NCBI RefSeq assembly: GCF_965363235.1
Contig: NC_134846.1
Span: forward strand, 24,686,218-24,750,217
Length of the DNA: 64,000 nucleotides
Direction: 5' to 3'
Origin: Mytilus galloprovincialis
Taxonomy: Eukaryota > Mollusca > Bivalvia > Mytilida > Mytilidae
This document shows, one piece after another, positions 47,214 through 58,798 of the stretch (its first letter is position 1; every line of letters begins with the position of its first letter). The notes below the pieces were generated by a model. The model saw nothing but the letters and a program-made list of their open reading frames with translations. It searched no databases and was not told the DNA's origin. The translations under genes were made by a program, and so were the position numbers.

Positions 47214-47395
47214 GGCACTGGCTACGGTAACATGGAAATGTAACAATAATATTATAATTATTGTTACATTAGAGGCTAATTACCGGAATGCAGGGTTGGG
47301 TAAGGAACCGATTAATTACGAATGTAACAATAATATATGGGTCCACGGTTACATTGCGTTATTGTTATGTACTAGATAATAATAATTATATTGTT
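47214..47395. repeat. Left arm of outer inverted repeat around the DIRS block
   Basis: GGCACTGGCTACGG, TTACCGGAATGCAGGGTTGG and GGAACCGATTAATTACGAAT recur in reverse order and strand at 58845-58966. This arm has ~37 extra bases containing the palindrome-like ATGTAACAATAAT...ATTATTGTTACAT. Confidence 0.8.
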
Positions 47396-48485
47396 ATTCA
47401 AAAACTTTTTAAGTATTGATTGTTTTGATGTTGTTAAAGAAACTACTATAGTTTAATGGCACTATTGATGAATACTTAATGAACTAGCTGTTTAATAGAG
47501 CATTTATTTTCACCAAAAAGAACGAAACTACGATTACAAAATATCTGGAGTCTGAAAATGAAAACACTGTTTCCACCATTTTCAACCTGTCGGCGAATTT
47601 CAACATTAGTTGCTTTCACAGTTGACTTGTATTTAAACAACCTTTGACAAGCTTCCAACAAAATAATTGGTCGAAAATATAAAAATTTCAAGCGTAAAAA
47701 AAATCACCTGCAGGATAGCAGACATTGAAAGTTTCTTTAACCTAAAAAAAGAAGAGGTGTAGAATGGAATGCAATACAGAGCATGCACATTGTCGAATCA
47801 CTTATTTGTGATGGCTGTTTAGAGGGGTTTCACAAAAAAATGCGTCGGACTTAAAGGCTAAAACATACTAAATACAACAACATACTGGATTTGTAGAAAC
47901 AGTCATTGTAAATAAAAAAATGAAATATTGTATGCATGCAATATTTAAATATCAAATACAACTTTTCAAGTTTCATTCTAATACTTATCACTATATATAG
48001 GCCCATCGTACATTAGAACTAGGGTACATCACAGTCTTTAATTTCAGATTTTATGAGGGCGCAAAGCGCCCGAAATGAAATATTGATTATATGATAAGAT
48101 TAGAGTGAGATATAATAATGCATTGACCTTCAATTCTAATCAAATAACAGCTCTTTAAAGTACACCCCTGAATAAAAAGTGTTACAATCCAGGTAATACC
48201 TTACTGCGCATGCCCATAGGTAACATCGTATACCTCGGGCTACAATAGATTGACTTTCAATGAAGCCAAACCTTAAACCTCAAACAATTATGTTTGATAT
48301 AAAACAACAAAACCAATACCTGAACCAATAAAATATCATATTCTTGTTCAAAAGATCTGATACGAAAGTAACCGATTCAGTAAACAATGGATATAGTTCA
48401 CCATAGACATATTTCTATGCATCTGGATAATGAATAAACAAATTGACACCCAAAATACTAATTATCAGACCACTAAGCAAAAAGC

Positions 48486-48785
48486 AAAATTGTACAATTT
48501 TGTTCACAAATTGGAATTTTGTGAACGTAGTTACACTTACCTGATATCCTTACATTATGGATTATCTTTCCGGTATTTGGTCACATCTCGCTCAAAACGC
48601 TTGACTGATCAAGAATTCAAACCTCTCGGTGAATCAGTCCAAGCGTGAGAACCCCTTCAGTATTCTCCGGCGAAATCCAAACAGATTGCCAAAAGAATTA
48701 CTAATGGGGAGGAGGTGGGTAGTATATCAGGTAAGTGTAACTACGTTCACAAAATTCCAATTTGTGAACAAAATTGTACAATTTT
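48486..48785. repeat. Hairpin-bounded terminal block of element A
   Basis: Arms 48486-48547 and 48724-48785 are 62-bp perfect inverted repeats that begin with the palindrome AAAATTGTACAATTTT. The loop carries the inverted left-end sequence. It may play the part of the internal complementary region of DIRS-1, but placed outside the right repeat, or it may be a small non-autonomous derivative. Confidence 0.7.
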
Positions 48786-49098
48786 AATATTACTTGTTAC
48801 ACTTACCTGATATCCTTACATTATGGATATCCATAGATTCTAAAGCAGTCCCAACTCAAGCGGTGGACTGTAATTCTTTTGTTCAAATAATGTACACTAT
48901 ATTACACTATATACAAAGTCTAAATGTTTGACTTTAAACACATTAAATAGATGTCTTTTTCATCTCACACACAAAGGTTTAAAAGCTTGCATCGCATCTC
49001 GTCGGATATGAATAGTTCCAACACTATACAAACTATATTACAAGTTAAAAAACTGTACACATTTTTCTTCTTTTTTTTTTTTTTTCGAATTTTATGTA

Positions 49099-49128
<30 letters not shown>

Positions 49129-49132
<4 letters not shown>

Positions 49133-50150
49133 TTCGATAAAACATGAGGGTCTATGTGACGTAAGTAAAATTTGGTGAATGTGGATTCCCTGCTCCAATC
49201 AGCAGCTTCCATGATGTTCTTCATTGATGCACCTTCATAAAGAGCCCAAGAAGGACCAATAGCTCTTGTCGAATGAGCCTTAATAGATTTCTTTTTGTCG
49301 TTATATGCCATCTGAATGGTACTCACAATCCATGATGAAATTGTTTGACTTGAAATTGGCTTATGTGGATTACTGATTGCTAAGAACAATTTACTATCTT
49401 GTCTGTTTTCACCACGAAAATTGTCAGTGCTCTTTAAATAGTACGTTAATGCCCTTTTAGGGTCAAGAAGCTTTTCTGCATCAAAGGCAGGTACAAAAAT
49501 CTTAGCACCAAAATGTCCAGGACGGTCTTGTTTTGACAATCCTTCTCTAATAAAATAAACTCCTCTGCTATGTACAGATATATTTCCATCTCCCAAACGT
49601 AAGGCCTGTATATCACTGCAACGCCTGAAAGTAGTGATAGCAATTAAAAATACAGTTTTCCATGTGATAAACTTGAGTTCAGCCTTTTTCATTGGTTCAA
49701 AAGGCTTTTTCTTTAACATTTCAAGTATTTTATCTAAATTCCATTCAGGAAGTAGTTTGACCCTGGGAGGCCTTGAATTGAAAACACCCTTCAATAAACG
49801 AATAATGTATGGGTGTTGACCTACTGGTATTTTTTCAACTGGGGGTAAAACACTTGATAACATAGATCTGTAGCCCCCAATCGTACTATACTGGAGACCA
49901 CTGGTATACAGACTTGTAAGAAAATCTGCAGTTTCTGTTAAAGAGGCAGAATAGGGATCAATTTCCCTTTCACTACACCAGCCACAGAATTTTTTGAACT
50001 TACTAGAATAGTCCTTTTGAGTTCCTGTTCTCCAAGAAGCTGACATGAGTTGTCTAGTTTCTTTAGAAAAGCCTCTCTTTTTGAAAATTCTGTTGATAGA
50101 GGCCATGCAACCAGACTGAATATTTCTGGGCTTGGATGGTATATTTTTGT
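49129..50150 (-). CDS. Tyrosine recombinase of DIRS element A
   Basis: SASWRTGTQKDYSSKFKKF begins the SAM-like N-terminal domain. The catalytic part shows TTFRRCSDIQAL (arginine box), AHSTRAIGPSWA (HxxR) and AADWSRESTFTKFYLRHI (tryptophan and tyrosine). As usual for DIRS, the recombinase frame overlaps the RNase H frame on the same strand. The enzyme inserts circular cDNA without making a target duplication. Confidence 0.85.
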
Positions 50151-52048
50151 TCTTGGCTGATGTAGTAGATTTTTTTGAACTGGTATTTTTATGGGATAAT
50201 CTGATATCATTTTTAGCAGTTCTGGGTACCAGTGTCTCCTTGGCCAATGAGGAGCTACAAGAATTAGCTGGCAATTGTACTGATTCATGTGTTGGAGCAC
50301 TTTCGGTACTAGACAGATCGGAGGAAATGCATACCCGATTACATTGTCCCACGGTATGGACAGAGCATCTATTGCATATGCTTCCGGGTGTGGAAACCAT
50401 GAACAAAAAATTTTCACTTTGCGATTTTCCGCTGATGCAAACAAATCTATCATCGGTCTGCCTAACCTGACAAAAATTTGTTGAGCTACAGTCTCCTGAA
50501 GAGACCACTCTGTGTGTCTTATTTTTGTCCGTGATAGAAGATCTGCTAACACATTCGCTTTGCCTGCTATATGTGCTGCTTTTATCTGAATTTTGTGTTC
50601 TATTAGGAGTTTCAACAAATCCCAAGTTTTTTGACAAAGCTGAATTGATTTGGTGCCCCCCTGTTTGTTTATGTATTGTACAACAGTCGAGTTGTCGCAT
50701 CGTAGAAGTACATTTTTCCTTTTCAACTGAAGGAGAAAATGTTGTATTGTTTTCAGTACAGCTTCCAACTCTAGACAATTGATATGTTGAGTTTTCTGTA
50801 TATCTGACCAGGTCCCTTGGACTATCTGGGAATCCATGTGACCACCCCAACCGTTCGATGTAGAAGCATCTGTCGTTATGGTCACATGAGTTTCCCAGTG
50901 TTGTAAAGATCTGCCCTTTGTAATGTTGGCTGTATCTGACCACCAAATCAGATGAGATTTTAGATATTGTGTAATTGGAACATTCAGTTCCAGATTTTGA
51001 GAAGTGGGGCGCCAATGACTCAGCAAATAAATTTGAATTGGTCTCATATGAAGTCTTGCATAGGGAATCATCTCTATGCAAGAAGCCATAATTCCAAGTA
51101 GATGTAAAAAATCTCTGGCTGTTGCATGTTTTTTCAAGTTCATTACTTTGACTGTTTTTTGTAATTTCAACACTCTTTCTTGTGTTGGCATTACTATTCC
51201 TAAATCCAGATGGAATAATGCACCTATATATGTTATTTTCTGTGTTGGAGTTAAAGAGGATTTTTTTAGATTGATTATGAAACCCAACTTTACCAGAAGA
51301 TTCAACACTATCTCTCGATCCTGGACTAACATGAGAGATGATTGATTTACTAGAAACCAGTCGTCCAGGTATACTACTAGTCTGATGCCTTGTGCTCGTA
51401 AATGTGCAGCTACTACCGATACTACTTTGGTAAAAAACTCGAGGAGCTGATGTTGGACCAAACGGTAGAGCTGAAAATTGTAAGCAAGGGCTGTTTTTTA
51501 CACAAAACCTCAGATACTGTCTGTGTTTTTGAAATACAGGGATATGCATATATGCGTCCTTTAGATCGAGAGATATTGCCCAATCCCCTTGTTTTACTAC
51601 ATTCAAAACTGTTGACAGAGAGTCCATTTTGAAGTGTTGTTTTCGGAGATACCTGTTGAGGGGTTTTAAATTTATTACGGGTCTCATGTCCCCTGTTTTT
51701 TTCGGAACTAGGAAAAATGTGCTGTAGAAACCGTTTAAAATGTCCGCTTGCGGAACATATTCTACAGCGCTTTTTTTCCATAAGTTCTTTTACTTCTAAA
51801 TGTAAAATTTCTAAATCTTTTGCAGGAACAGAAGTTATTTTTACTCCTGTTTTTGGAGGAAACTGTTGAAATTCCAGTTTGTAGCCCTCTTTTATAATTG
51901 ATAAAACCCACTGATCGTTTGTTATTTTTGTCCATTCCTTTAGAAATAGGCTTAAACGACCCCCTACAGGTATCTCTGGAAGCAACATTTGCACATGAAA
52001 GTTGCTTACCTTGATCTGATAGTCATTTCTTTTGTTGCCCCTTGGCAT
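49938..52048 (-). pseudogene. Reverse transcriptase and RNase H region of DIRS element A
   Basis: RT motifs include RPVINLKPLNRYL, SLDLKDAYMHIP, SALPFGPTSAPR and the active site VVYLDDWF. RNase H follows (ITTDASTSNGWGG, NCLELEAVLKTI, LLRCDNSTVV and AGKANVLADLLSR). These are typical of DIRS and Ngaro polymerases. It looks broken in about one or two places. Confidence 0.8.
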
Positions 52049-53550
52049 GAAATGGGTTGTTAAAGCGACGAAAATTGTTCGTTGTACCAGAACTCTTGTC
52101 GTCTTTATCTGGTCTTGTTACTGTACTAGTTCTTTGTACTGTACGCTGTGTATTAGACTTAGCACCTGTGAAAGTAGAACCTTGTGCATTGTCAAATTTT
52201 GGTTTCTTAGACCAATCATTGGAAAATTGATTGCCTGTAGCTTTCCTTTTCACTGAAAAAGTTTTATTTACATGTAATTCAGGCAGTAACTCTTTTAATT
52301 GTTTATTTTTGTCAACCCTGTCTTTAAGGGTTTGTTCCATATTGTCACCAATGACACCTGACTTTGTCAAAGGTAATGATACAAGTGGATGTTTAAGCTC
52401 TTTAATATCATTAAGACCTGTGTCCTCTAAAGTAGCTTTTCTACGAATTAAGTGGTGAAATGCACCAGCCCGTGCCACTTGGTCCAAAGATTTTGTAGAC
52501 ATTGCAAATATGTCTCTTACAAGTTGGATAGATTTGTCTAGATTAACTTCATTTTCAGACAAAGTATTTAACAAATTGCCCAAAGCTTGTTGGGTGTATG
52601 CTGTAGTAATTATCCCCATGCGTGCAGCTACCTGGCCTTGATACGCCAACTTTTCAAGGGATTTTAAACAAGGATTGTATAAATTGCTTTTCTGGCTTAC
52701 TGAATAAGCTTTAGCACCATGTTTTTTCACTAATAAATCAGGTACCATATTATCTAGACTAGGTACTTCTAAAATATCACTAGTTTTCTCGTGAACAGGA
52801 AAACTGTGTCTATATTCATCATTATAGGCTGTCAACCTTTCTGGATTTTTTACACCTCCAAGAACCAGATAAAATATCAATTTGACTTTTGTCAAGAATA
52901 AGACCTCCAGAGCTTGTCTCTTTTTTAGTCTTTACATCATCCCCAAATAAAGATTTTAAGTGATCATTATTGTTCTCATCTGAGTCACTTTCATTACCAT
53001 TCACATATTTACTGAATCTTGATGAAGATTTTTGAGGATTTTCAGTTTCACTTTTTAAAGAAGACTCATCTTCTGATAGTAAACCTATGTCATGTCTTTC
53101 TCTAAGGCCTGGTGCCAAAGATACAACATCTTCATTTTCCCTTTCACGAACTGAATCTGTTGGAAAATGTTCATGGTTAGAATCTTGAACAAGTCTGTGC
53201 GCTCCTGAAGAGCCACTATCTTGTTCAGATTGATTCTGACAAGGTCTCTGCTCACCTGACGTGACAGTATCCTTGTTTATATTTATACCATCGTTTGAAC
53301 TAAATAAATCAAAAAATTTATCAAACCTGGTTTCTATCTGTGAGAAACGGCTTTCCCATTTCTTATTCAGTTCCTCTACCTCGTCCTTTTTCTTGGACCT
53401 ACGGGAACTGGTCTTTCTCGAGGCTTTTGGCTCCGCCATTTTATCCCGAGCATCCCCTGCCACTGATGATTTTGGACTGCTGGCAGTAGAAAGTACCTCG
53501 TCTTCACTGAGCGTGTGATGAACGGTAGCTTCCGTCATCCTTGCACGCAT
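52023..53550 (-). pseudogene. gag-like region of DIRS element A
   Basis: The N-terminal part is charged and has DEVEELNKKWESRFSQIETR, a likely coiled coil; the C-terminal part is helical and ends in a basic, glutamine-rich tail (FNNPFHAKGQQKK). The same layout appears in element B, which supports a structural gag-like protein as in other DIRS elements. It looks broken. Confidence 0.6.
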
Positions 53551-53740
53551 ACGAAAACTTAATTTGCAAAAACTTGTGTCTTAGACACGTTAATTCTGAC
53601 GAATAAAGAAACGTGACCGCTTTGGATTTCGCCGGAAAGAATACTGAAGGGGTTCTCACGCTTGGACTGATTCACCGAGAGGTTTGAATTCTTGATCAGT
53701 CAAGCGTTTTGAGCGAGATGTGACCAAATACCGGAAAGAT

Positions 53741-53789
53741 AATCCATAATGTAAGGATATCAGGTAAGTGTAACAAGTAATATTAAAAT
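53741..53789 (-). repeat. Left inverted terminal repeat, DIRS element A
   Basis: On the minus strand it reads ATTTTAATATTACTTGTTAC and then ACTTACCTGATATCCTTACA, matching 48781-48829 on the plus strand over 48 bases. Confidence 0.85.
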
Positions 53790-54342
53790 CCAACATCTGA
53801 CCAAACATCTGAATACTGAACTGTTTGGACTGAATAGATATAAGGCGGTTACTTAAAAAAAAATAACTACAGAAAATAATCATTTGTATTATCAAATGTA
53901 CATCAAAATATTTCACAGAGTATACACGTTAAAGTCAGTAATTTCTTTATAGTCCACGAAAAAACTGCATACGAATGTTCTATATCATATTCCGCCACAC
54001 TGCTACAAAACTGCAATTATTGTTTGGAATACCAGTCATATTCAAGTCCATCCAACTCTATCCTTTCTGAAAAATTTAATGATATAGATGTATATTTCAA
54101 GTTTGCATTCGAGAATAAACATTCTGTGTAATATTTCATATTTTATTGAATACTGTTTAGAAATACTTAGATCAAGAGTCGTCTTATTGTTATCATACCA
54201 CATCTATTTGCAATGTATTTAATTTCTCTATAATAATGCATTTGGGTGGGATGGGTGGGAAATGCATTATTATATCTCACTCTAATCTTATCATATAATC
54301 AATATTTCATTTCGGGCGCTTTGCGCCCTCATAAAATCTGAA

Positions 54343-54380
54343 ATTATATTTCTAAGATTTTCGTGAGATATAATAATGCA
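54343..54380. repeat. Right inverted terminal repeat, DIRS element B
   Basis: 38 bases (ATTATATTTCTAAGATTTTC and onward) identical to the reverse complement of 58799-58836. Confidence 0.88.
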
Positions 54381-54383
54381 CGT

Positions 54384-55420
54384 TTAAAGCAAGCTTACCA
54401 TTTCTAAAACTTTATCTGCAAAACCCGCTTTTTCATTAGTCCTAAAATAAAATTTATTAAACGTTCTAGTGTTGGACCAATCTGCCATGGACATAATATC
54501 ATCCATACTGATGCCACTCATCGCTGCCTTGCTAGTTGAGACCATGCGACAAGAATGTGCTTGAAACAATGAGATGTCGATTCCTGCCTCCTTCATAACC
54601 CATTTAATCCAATTTCCAACTGTCTGCGAAGATAGACCTTTAAAAGGTTTCTTAGTTGACCTTAATAAAGAATCAGGTTCATGTTTACTAACAGGCCTTA
54701 AATGTTCCGTTCTCAATTCATATTCATGTATACAAGAAATAACACATAATTTTTTCTTTGAAAATTTGCAGTATTTCACTGATCTGTTATTGCAATCTTT
54801 TTGTGTTTTAGATAGACCCGGTAAATGAAAAATTATACTACTTTTGTTTCTGGACATGAATCTTCTGTCTAACCTTGCAATTTCAGATATCCTTTTTGGC
54901 GCTGCCAAAGCCAATAAAATTGATAATTTTTTACCTAAAACTGAAAAATCAAGTTTTTTGTTTATTGGTAAAGCGGATAAATATTTAAGAACAATATCCA
55001 AATCCCATGAAAATTGGTATTTTGGTAAAGGTGGATTATTTTGTAGAACACCTTTCATTAATTGTTTTACTATAGGTAATTGACCAATTGGGACACCATC
55101 GATATATGGCAGGACTGAAGATATGGCCGAACGGTGAACATTTAAAGTTCTGTATTGATACCCCTCTTTATACATCCAAGTCAAAAAATCTAAGATAGCG
55201 GCCAAAGGTGCTGAAAAGGGATCAATTTCCCGTGAGCTACACCAGCTAGACCACTTATTCCAGGCACTGTCGTAAGAAGATCTTGTTCCCGATTTCCAAG
55301 ACCCAAGGAGTAATTCTTTAGTTTCCTCTGAAATTCCAATTGAGTTAAATGATCTCCGGAGACCGTCCACCCTGCTAGTTTTAATGTTTTGTTCAGAATC
55401 AGTGGGTGTGGCTCTTTCAT
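54384..55420 (-). CDS. Tyrosine recombinase of DIRS element B
   Basis: GSWKSGTRSSYDSAWNKWSS opens the N-terminal domain; the catalytic half has AAPKRISEIARL (arginine box), QAHSCRMVSTS (HxxR) and ADWSNTRTFNKFYFR (tryptophan, tyrosine). The same frame stays open upstream to 57566, across the whole RT and RNase H region, without a further recognised domain. Overlap of these frames is known in DIRS elements. It looks whole. Confidence 0.88.
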
Positions 55421-57445
55421 GGGAGACAATACAGTGTTGTGACTCATGGGAAGTAACACTGGATAATCTACTGACATTTGAAGTAACAGAGGGTACCAAG
55501 CCTGGGATTGCCAAACTGGAGTTATCAGAATTATCTGACTGTTTTCCTCCCGAACTTTCGCCAGACACGTACTTATTAGACAGAACGGGGGAAAAGCATA
55601 ACCCTTTATCTCTCTCCAGGATTGGAGAAGGGCATCTACCGCTTTCGCTTGGGGATCTGGCTTCCAGCTGAAATATTGATTCAGGTGAGTATTTGACCTG
55701 TCTGCAAACAGATCTACATTGCAAGGACCTATGCGTTTCATGAGACTTTTGAAAAGTATCGGACTTAACCGCCAATTGCTGAAATCCGCATAATGCCTGC
55801 TTTCCCAGTCTGCTATAACATTGCTTTTTCCTGGGATATAGTCCGCAGTGATTGTTAATTGCCTTTGAAGACACCAATCCCAAAACTGATTTGTTAGGGA
55901 ATTTAGTCTTTTTGACACCGTTCCCCCCATTTTGTTTACATATACAATTGCTGTTGTGTTGTCCATTTGTATAAGAATATGCTTGTTTTGTAGATTTTTG
56001 GCATAAGATTGTACTGCGAACATTGCTGCTTTTAGTTCGAGTTGATTTATATGGAGGGATTTTTCCTCGTCCATCCAAAGCCCACCTATACTTATCTGTT
56101 GACATGTTGCTCCCCATCCCGACAGACTTGCATCCGACTGAATGGTTAAATGGGGTTCTGGTCTTAGTAACGCTTTCCCGTTCCAAGACCCCAGCTTGGT
56201 TACCCACCAATGCAACTCGTTCTGAACTTCCTCGTTTAACTGGATTTGGTGATCGTAATGGCCCCCCAAATGCAGGGCTTTCGTTTTCAATATTTGTAAA
56301 CTGCGATAATGCAGAGGACCTGGAAGGACAGCTTGATTTGTTGCTGTTAACTGACCTATCAACTGAGCTAAATCTCTTGCTGACACTTTCTTGTGTTCTA
56401 GCATTAATTTTGAACTGTTCTTTATTTTCTCTACCTTCTCTTTCGGGAGAGACAAAGTCAACAACTTTGAGTTTACTGTATAACCCAGAAACTCCATTGT
56501 TTGTGAAGGTTCCATTACTGACTTGTTTGTATTGATCAGAAAACCTAAGCCCCTTAATATTGACAAAACTGTTGAGAGATCTGACAAAATTTTCTGATTT
56601 GACTGATTCATTATTAGAATATCGTCTAGGTAAACTATCAGACGTACACCTAAACGTCTCAATAAAGTCATGGGAACCTTCATCAGTTTTGTGAATATTC
56701 TTGGGGCTACTGCAATCCCAAACGGGAGGGACCTGAATTCCATTATTTTTCCCTGCCAAAAAAATCTGAGGTATTTTCTGTGTTCTTTTGCTATTTGCAA
56801 TGTCAAATATGCATCGGTTAGGTCTATTTTTACCATCCAATCGTTCTTCAAAAGAAGATCTTTTAACAAATGAATTCCCTCCATTTTGAAATGTTCGTAA
56901 CGTAAAAAAACATTTAGGCCTTTTAGATTTATAACAGGTCTTTGACCCCCTCCCTTCTTTGGTACCAGAAAAATGTTGCTTATGAACGAATCCTTTGTTA
57001 GGAAAGACTGTGTTATGGCCTTCTTGTTCAAAAGTCCTGTTATTTCTTTGTTTATCAAATCTTGATTCTCTTGATTGAAAAAGGCTTGATTTGGTATTTG
57101 ATTTTGGAAAGGTGTTGCTAAGAAATCTAATTTTATTCCTTTTACACACTGGAGAACCCAAGGATCTTTTGTAATTGAGTTCCAATTCTGTAGGAAAAGA
57201 CTTACTCTTCCCCCTACAGGAATAGAATTTTGATTGATTATGCAATTCATTGGTAATTGGAAATAGTTTTGTATATGACTGAAAGTTTGCTCTTGACCTA
57301 CCCGTTCTATCGGTTTGCAGGTTTCTTGAACACTTGGTTGTTCTGAGGTTGAGTCTGGATTTGGTTCTGGGTCTGGTTCTGGCGCTGATTCTGGCGCTGA
57401 CCATAACTGTTCCCCTGTCTGTTCTGTGACTGGTTTCCCTGCCAA
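55190..57445 (-). CDS. Reverse transcriptase and RNase H of DIRS element B
   Basis: A single 751-codon frame. The RT shows RPVINLKGLNVFL, MVKIDLTDAYLTLQ, RSLPFGIAVAPRIF and the active site LIVYLDDILI. RNase H has TIQSDASLSGWGA, INQLELKAAMFAV, LIQMDNTTAIVYV and PGKSNVIADWESR, giving the D-E-D-D set. It would copy the element RNA into DNA. It looks whole. Confidence 0.88.
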   Translation of the reverse strand: MAGKPVTEQTGEQLWSAPESAPEPDPEPNPDSTSEQPSVQETCKPIERVGQEQTFSHIQNYFQLPMNCIINQNSIPVGGRVSLFLQNWNSITKDPWVLQCVKGIKLDFLATPFQNQIPNQAFFNQENQDLINKEITGLLNKKAITQSFLTKDSFISNIFLVPKKGGGQRPVINLKGLNVFLRYEHFKMEGIHLLKDLLLKNDWMVKIDLTDAYLTLQIAKEHRKYLRFFWQGKIMEFRSLPFGIAVAPRIFTKLMKVPMTLLRRLGVRLIVYLDDILIMNQSNQKILSDLSTVLSILRGLGFLINTNKSVMEPSQTMEFLGYTVNSKLLTLSLPKEKVEKIKNSSKLMLEHKKVSARDLAQLIGQLTATNQAVLPGPLHYRSLQILKTKALHLGGHYDHQIQLNEEVQNELHWWVTKLGSWNGKALLRPEPHLTIQSDASLSGWGATCQQISIGGLWMDEEKSLHINQLELKAAMFAVQSYAKNLQNKHILIQMDNTTAIVYVNKMGGTVSKRLNSLTNQFWDWCLQRQLTITADYIPGKSNVIADWESRHYADFSNWRLSPILFKSLMKRIGPCNVDLFADRSNTHLNQYFSWKPDPQAKAVDALLQSWREIKGYAFPPFCLISTCLAKVREENSQIILITPVWQSQAWYPLLLQMSVDYPVLLPMSHNTVLSPMKEPHPLILNKTLKLAGWTVSGDHLTQLEFQRKLKNYSLGLGNREQDLLTTVPGISGLAGVAHGKLIPFQHLWPLS

Positions 57446-58587
57446 GGTCTCTTCCCTGAAACTTGTGGATGGAGAGCTTGTCTGCCGCCCACAGACTGCA
57501 GGTTGTTTGTGGGCCCCTGCTGAAAAAACTGATCATTTTTTCTATTAAAATGAGGTTTACCAGCATGTTTTTTCTTGTTAGAAAACAACAACATTTCTCT
57601 AAGTTCTTTGTTATCCTTGTTTTCTTTAGCCAAAGACTTTAGAAACTTATTACCAAAAAGTTGACCCTTAGATTTTGCCAAAGCTTTCTTGCCTTTCTTC
57701 TCATTTAAAAAATCTAGACTATCTGGCATTGTTTTAACTAACATTGCTTTTCTCCTGTCAGTGTTATAAACATAGTGAGCATTACCTGCTAGCACAATAG
57801 CCCTCTGTGTTAACTGAATTACATCAGAAGGGTCCATACCTTGATTATCTTTCTTAATCCTATGTGCTTCAGACCATAAACGGGACAGAGGACCCATAAC
57901 ATCTAGAATGCGTAGCTGTGTGTTAATTTTACTTCTCTCTAATCTAGCATTCCATTTTCTACCTTGAAAATAATTTTTCTTAAAAAATCTATCTGTTTCA
58001 AGAGCCTTTAATCCTTTAGACGAAGGAATAGGCCAATTTAAAGACATATCTTGTCTCGTCTTTTTACTTATACCCTTTAGAGCATACTTCTCTATATATT
58101 TGGTTACATGAGATGGTACTTTTTCTTTTTTATCTTTAGACAAAGAAGGTTCTGGGTCAAACGCTTCATTGTCTTCTGAACTCTCTGATTCAGAGTTACT
58201 AGAAGATGATTCACTGCTACTAGTATTTTCAGAGGAACTGCTAGAATGATTTACAACTTTCCTGTGTTTAATCTTACCTTTTCTGCTAGGTACGGAGTCG
58301 TCCCGTTTCCGTTTAGGGTTTTTGGTATCTAGGTCAGACCAGCTCTGTCTGACATCTTCTTCTGTCCCGTCGACTAACGACATTTCATCATCTTGACGAG
58401 AAGAGATATTTCTCCTCGCCTTGTGAGAAGAGCCCAAAGACTCGACTACCTTATCAGTTTCTACCGCCACTGCGGTAAAACTTACATTTTCATCAATGAC
58501 CCTATGGTCTTCCGAATCAAGTGCACCGCTCTCTCGAGACGGTGTAGCCATCCCTAACGGAATGTCATTGAGTTGGGCGTTAGCCAT
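57307..58587 (-). CDS. gag-like protein of DIRS element B
   Basis: A 426-codon frame starting MANAQLNDIPLG. An acidic/serine N-terminal part (about residues 75-150, with SSSSSENTSSSESSSS) is followed by a helical core (KGISKKTRQDMSLNWPI) and a C-terminal tail made of Q, N, R and G (GQRQNQRQNQTQNQIQ). No zinc knuckle is seen. Position before the RT and composition fit the gag-like first frame of DIRS elements. Confidence 0.7.
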   Translation of the reverse strand: MANAQLNDIPLGMATPSRESGALDSEDHRVIDENVSFTAVAVETDKVVESLGSSHKARRNISSRQDDEMSLVDGTEEDVRQSWSDLDTKNPKRKRDDSVPSRKGKIKHRKVVNHSSSSSENTSSSESSSSNSESESSEDNEAFDPEPSLSKDKKEKVPSHVTKYIEKYALKGISKKTRQDMSLNWPIPSSKGLKALETDRFFKKNYFQGRKWNARLERSKINTQLRILDVMGPLSRLWSEAHRIKKDNQGMDPSDVIQLTQRAIVLAGNAHYVYNTDRRKAMLVKTMPDSLDFLNEKKGKKALAKSKGQLFGNKFLKSLAKENKDNKELREMLLFSNKKKHAGKPHFNRKNDQFFQQGPTNNLQSVGGRQALHPQVSGKRPWQGNQSQNRQGNSYGQRQNQRQNQTQNQIQTQPQNNQVFKKPANR

Positions 58588-58798
58588 GCTAACTAAAATA
58601 ATAAACCCACTAACCTTTAAATAATTTGGAAAAAAACGTCTTTACTCAAAGAGAGCTAAATTGAAAGTCAATCTATTGTAGCCCGAGGTATACGATGTTA
58701 CCTATGGGCATGCGCAGTAAGGTATTACCTGGATTGTAACACTTTTTATTCAGGGGTGTACTTTAAAGAGCTGTTATTTGATTAGAATTGAAGGTCAA

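Larger units (their letters stand above)
48486..53789 (-). mobile_element. DIRS-type retrotransposon A, inserted in element B
   Basis: Inverted terminal repeats at 53741-53789 and 48781-48829 match over 48 bp. Beyond the right repeat lies a hairpin-bounded block (arms 48486-48547 and 48724-48785, 62 bp each) enclosing an inverted copy of the left-end sequence (48558-48681 against 53621-53745). Parts on the minus strand: gag-like region about 52.0-53.55 kb, RT plus RNase H about 49.95-52.0 kb, tyrosine recombinase about 49.13-50.15 kb. It looks broken in roughly two or three places, yet its terminal repeats are almost identical, so it is recent. Confidence 0.8.

Noticed and set aside
49060-49132. 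Long T runs at the 3' end of DIRS element A as a poly(A) tail of an inserted retrogene
   Set aside because: They lie just beyond the recombinase frame, inside the element bounded by matching terminal repeats, with no retrogene next to them.
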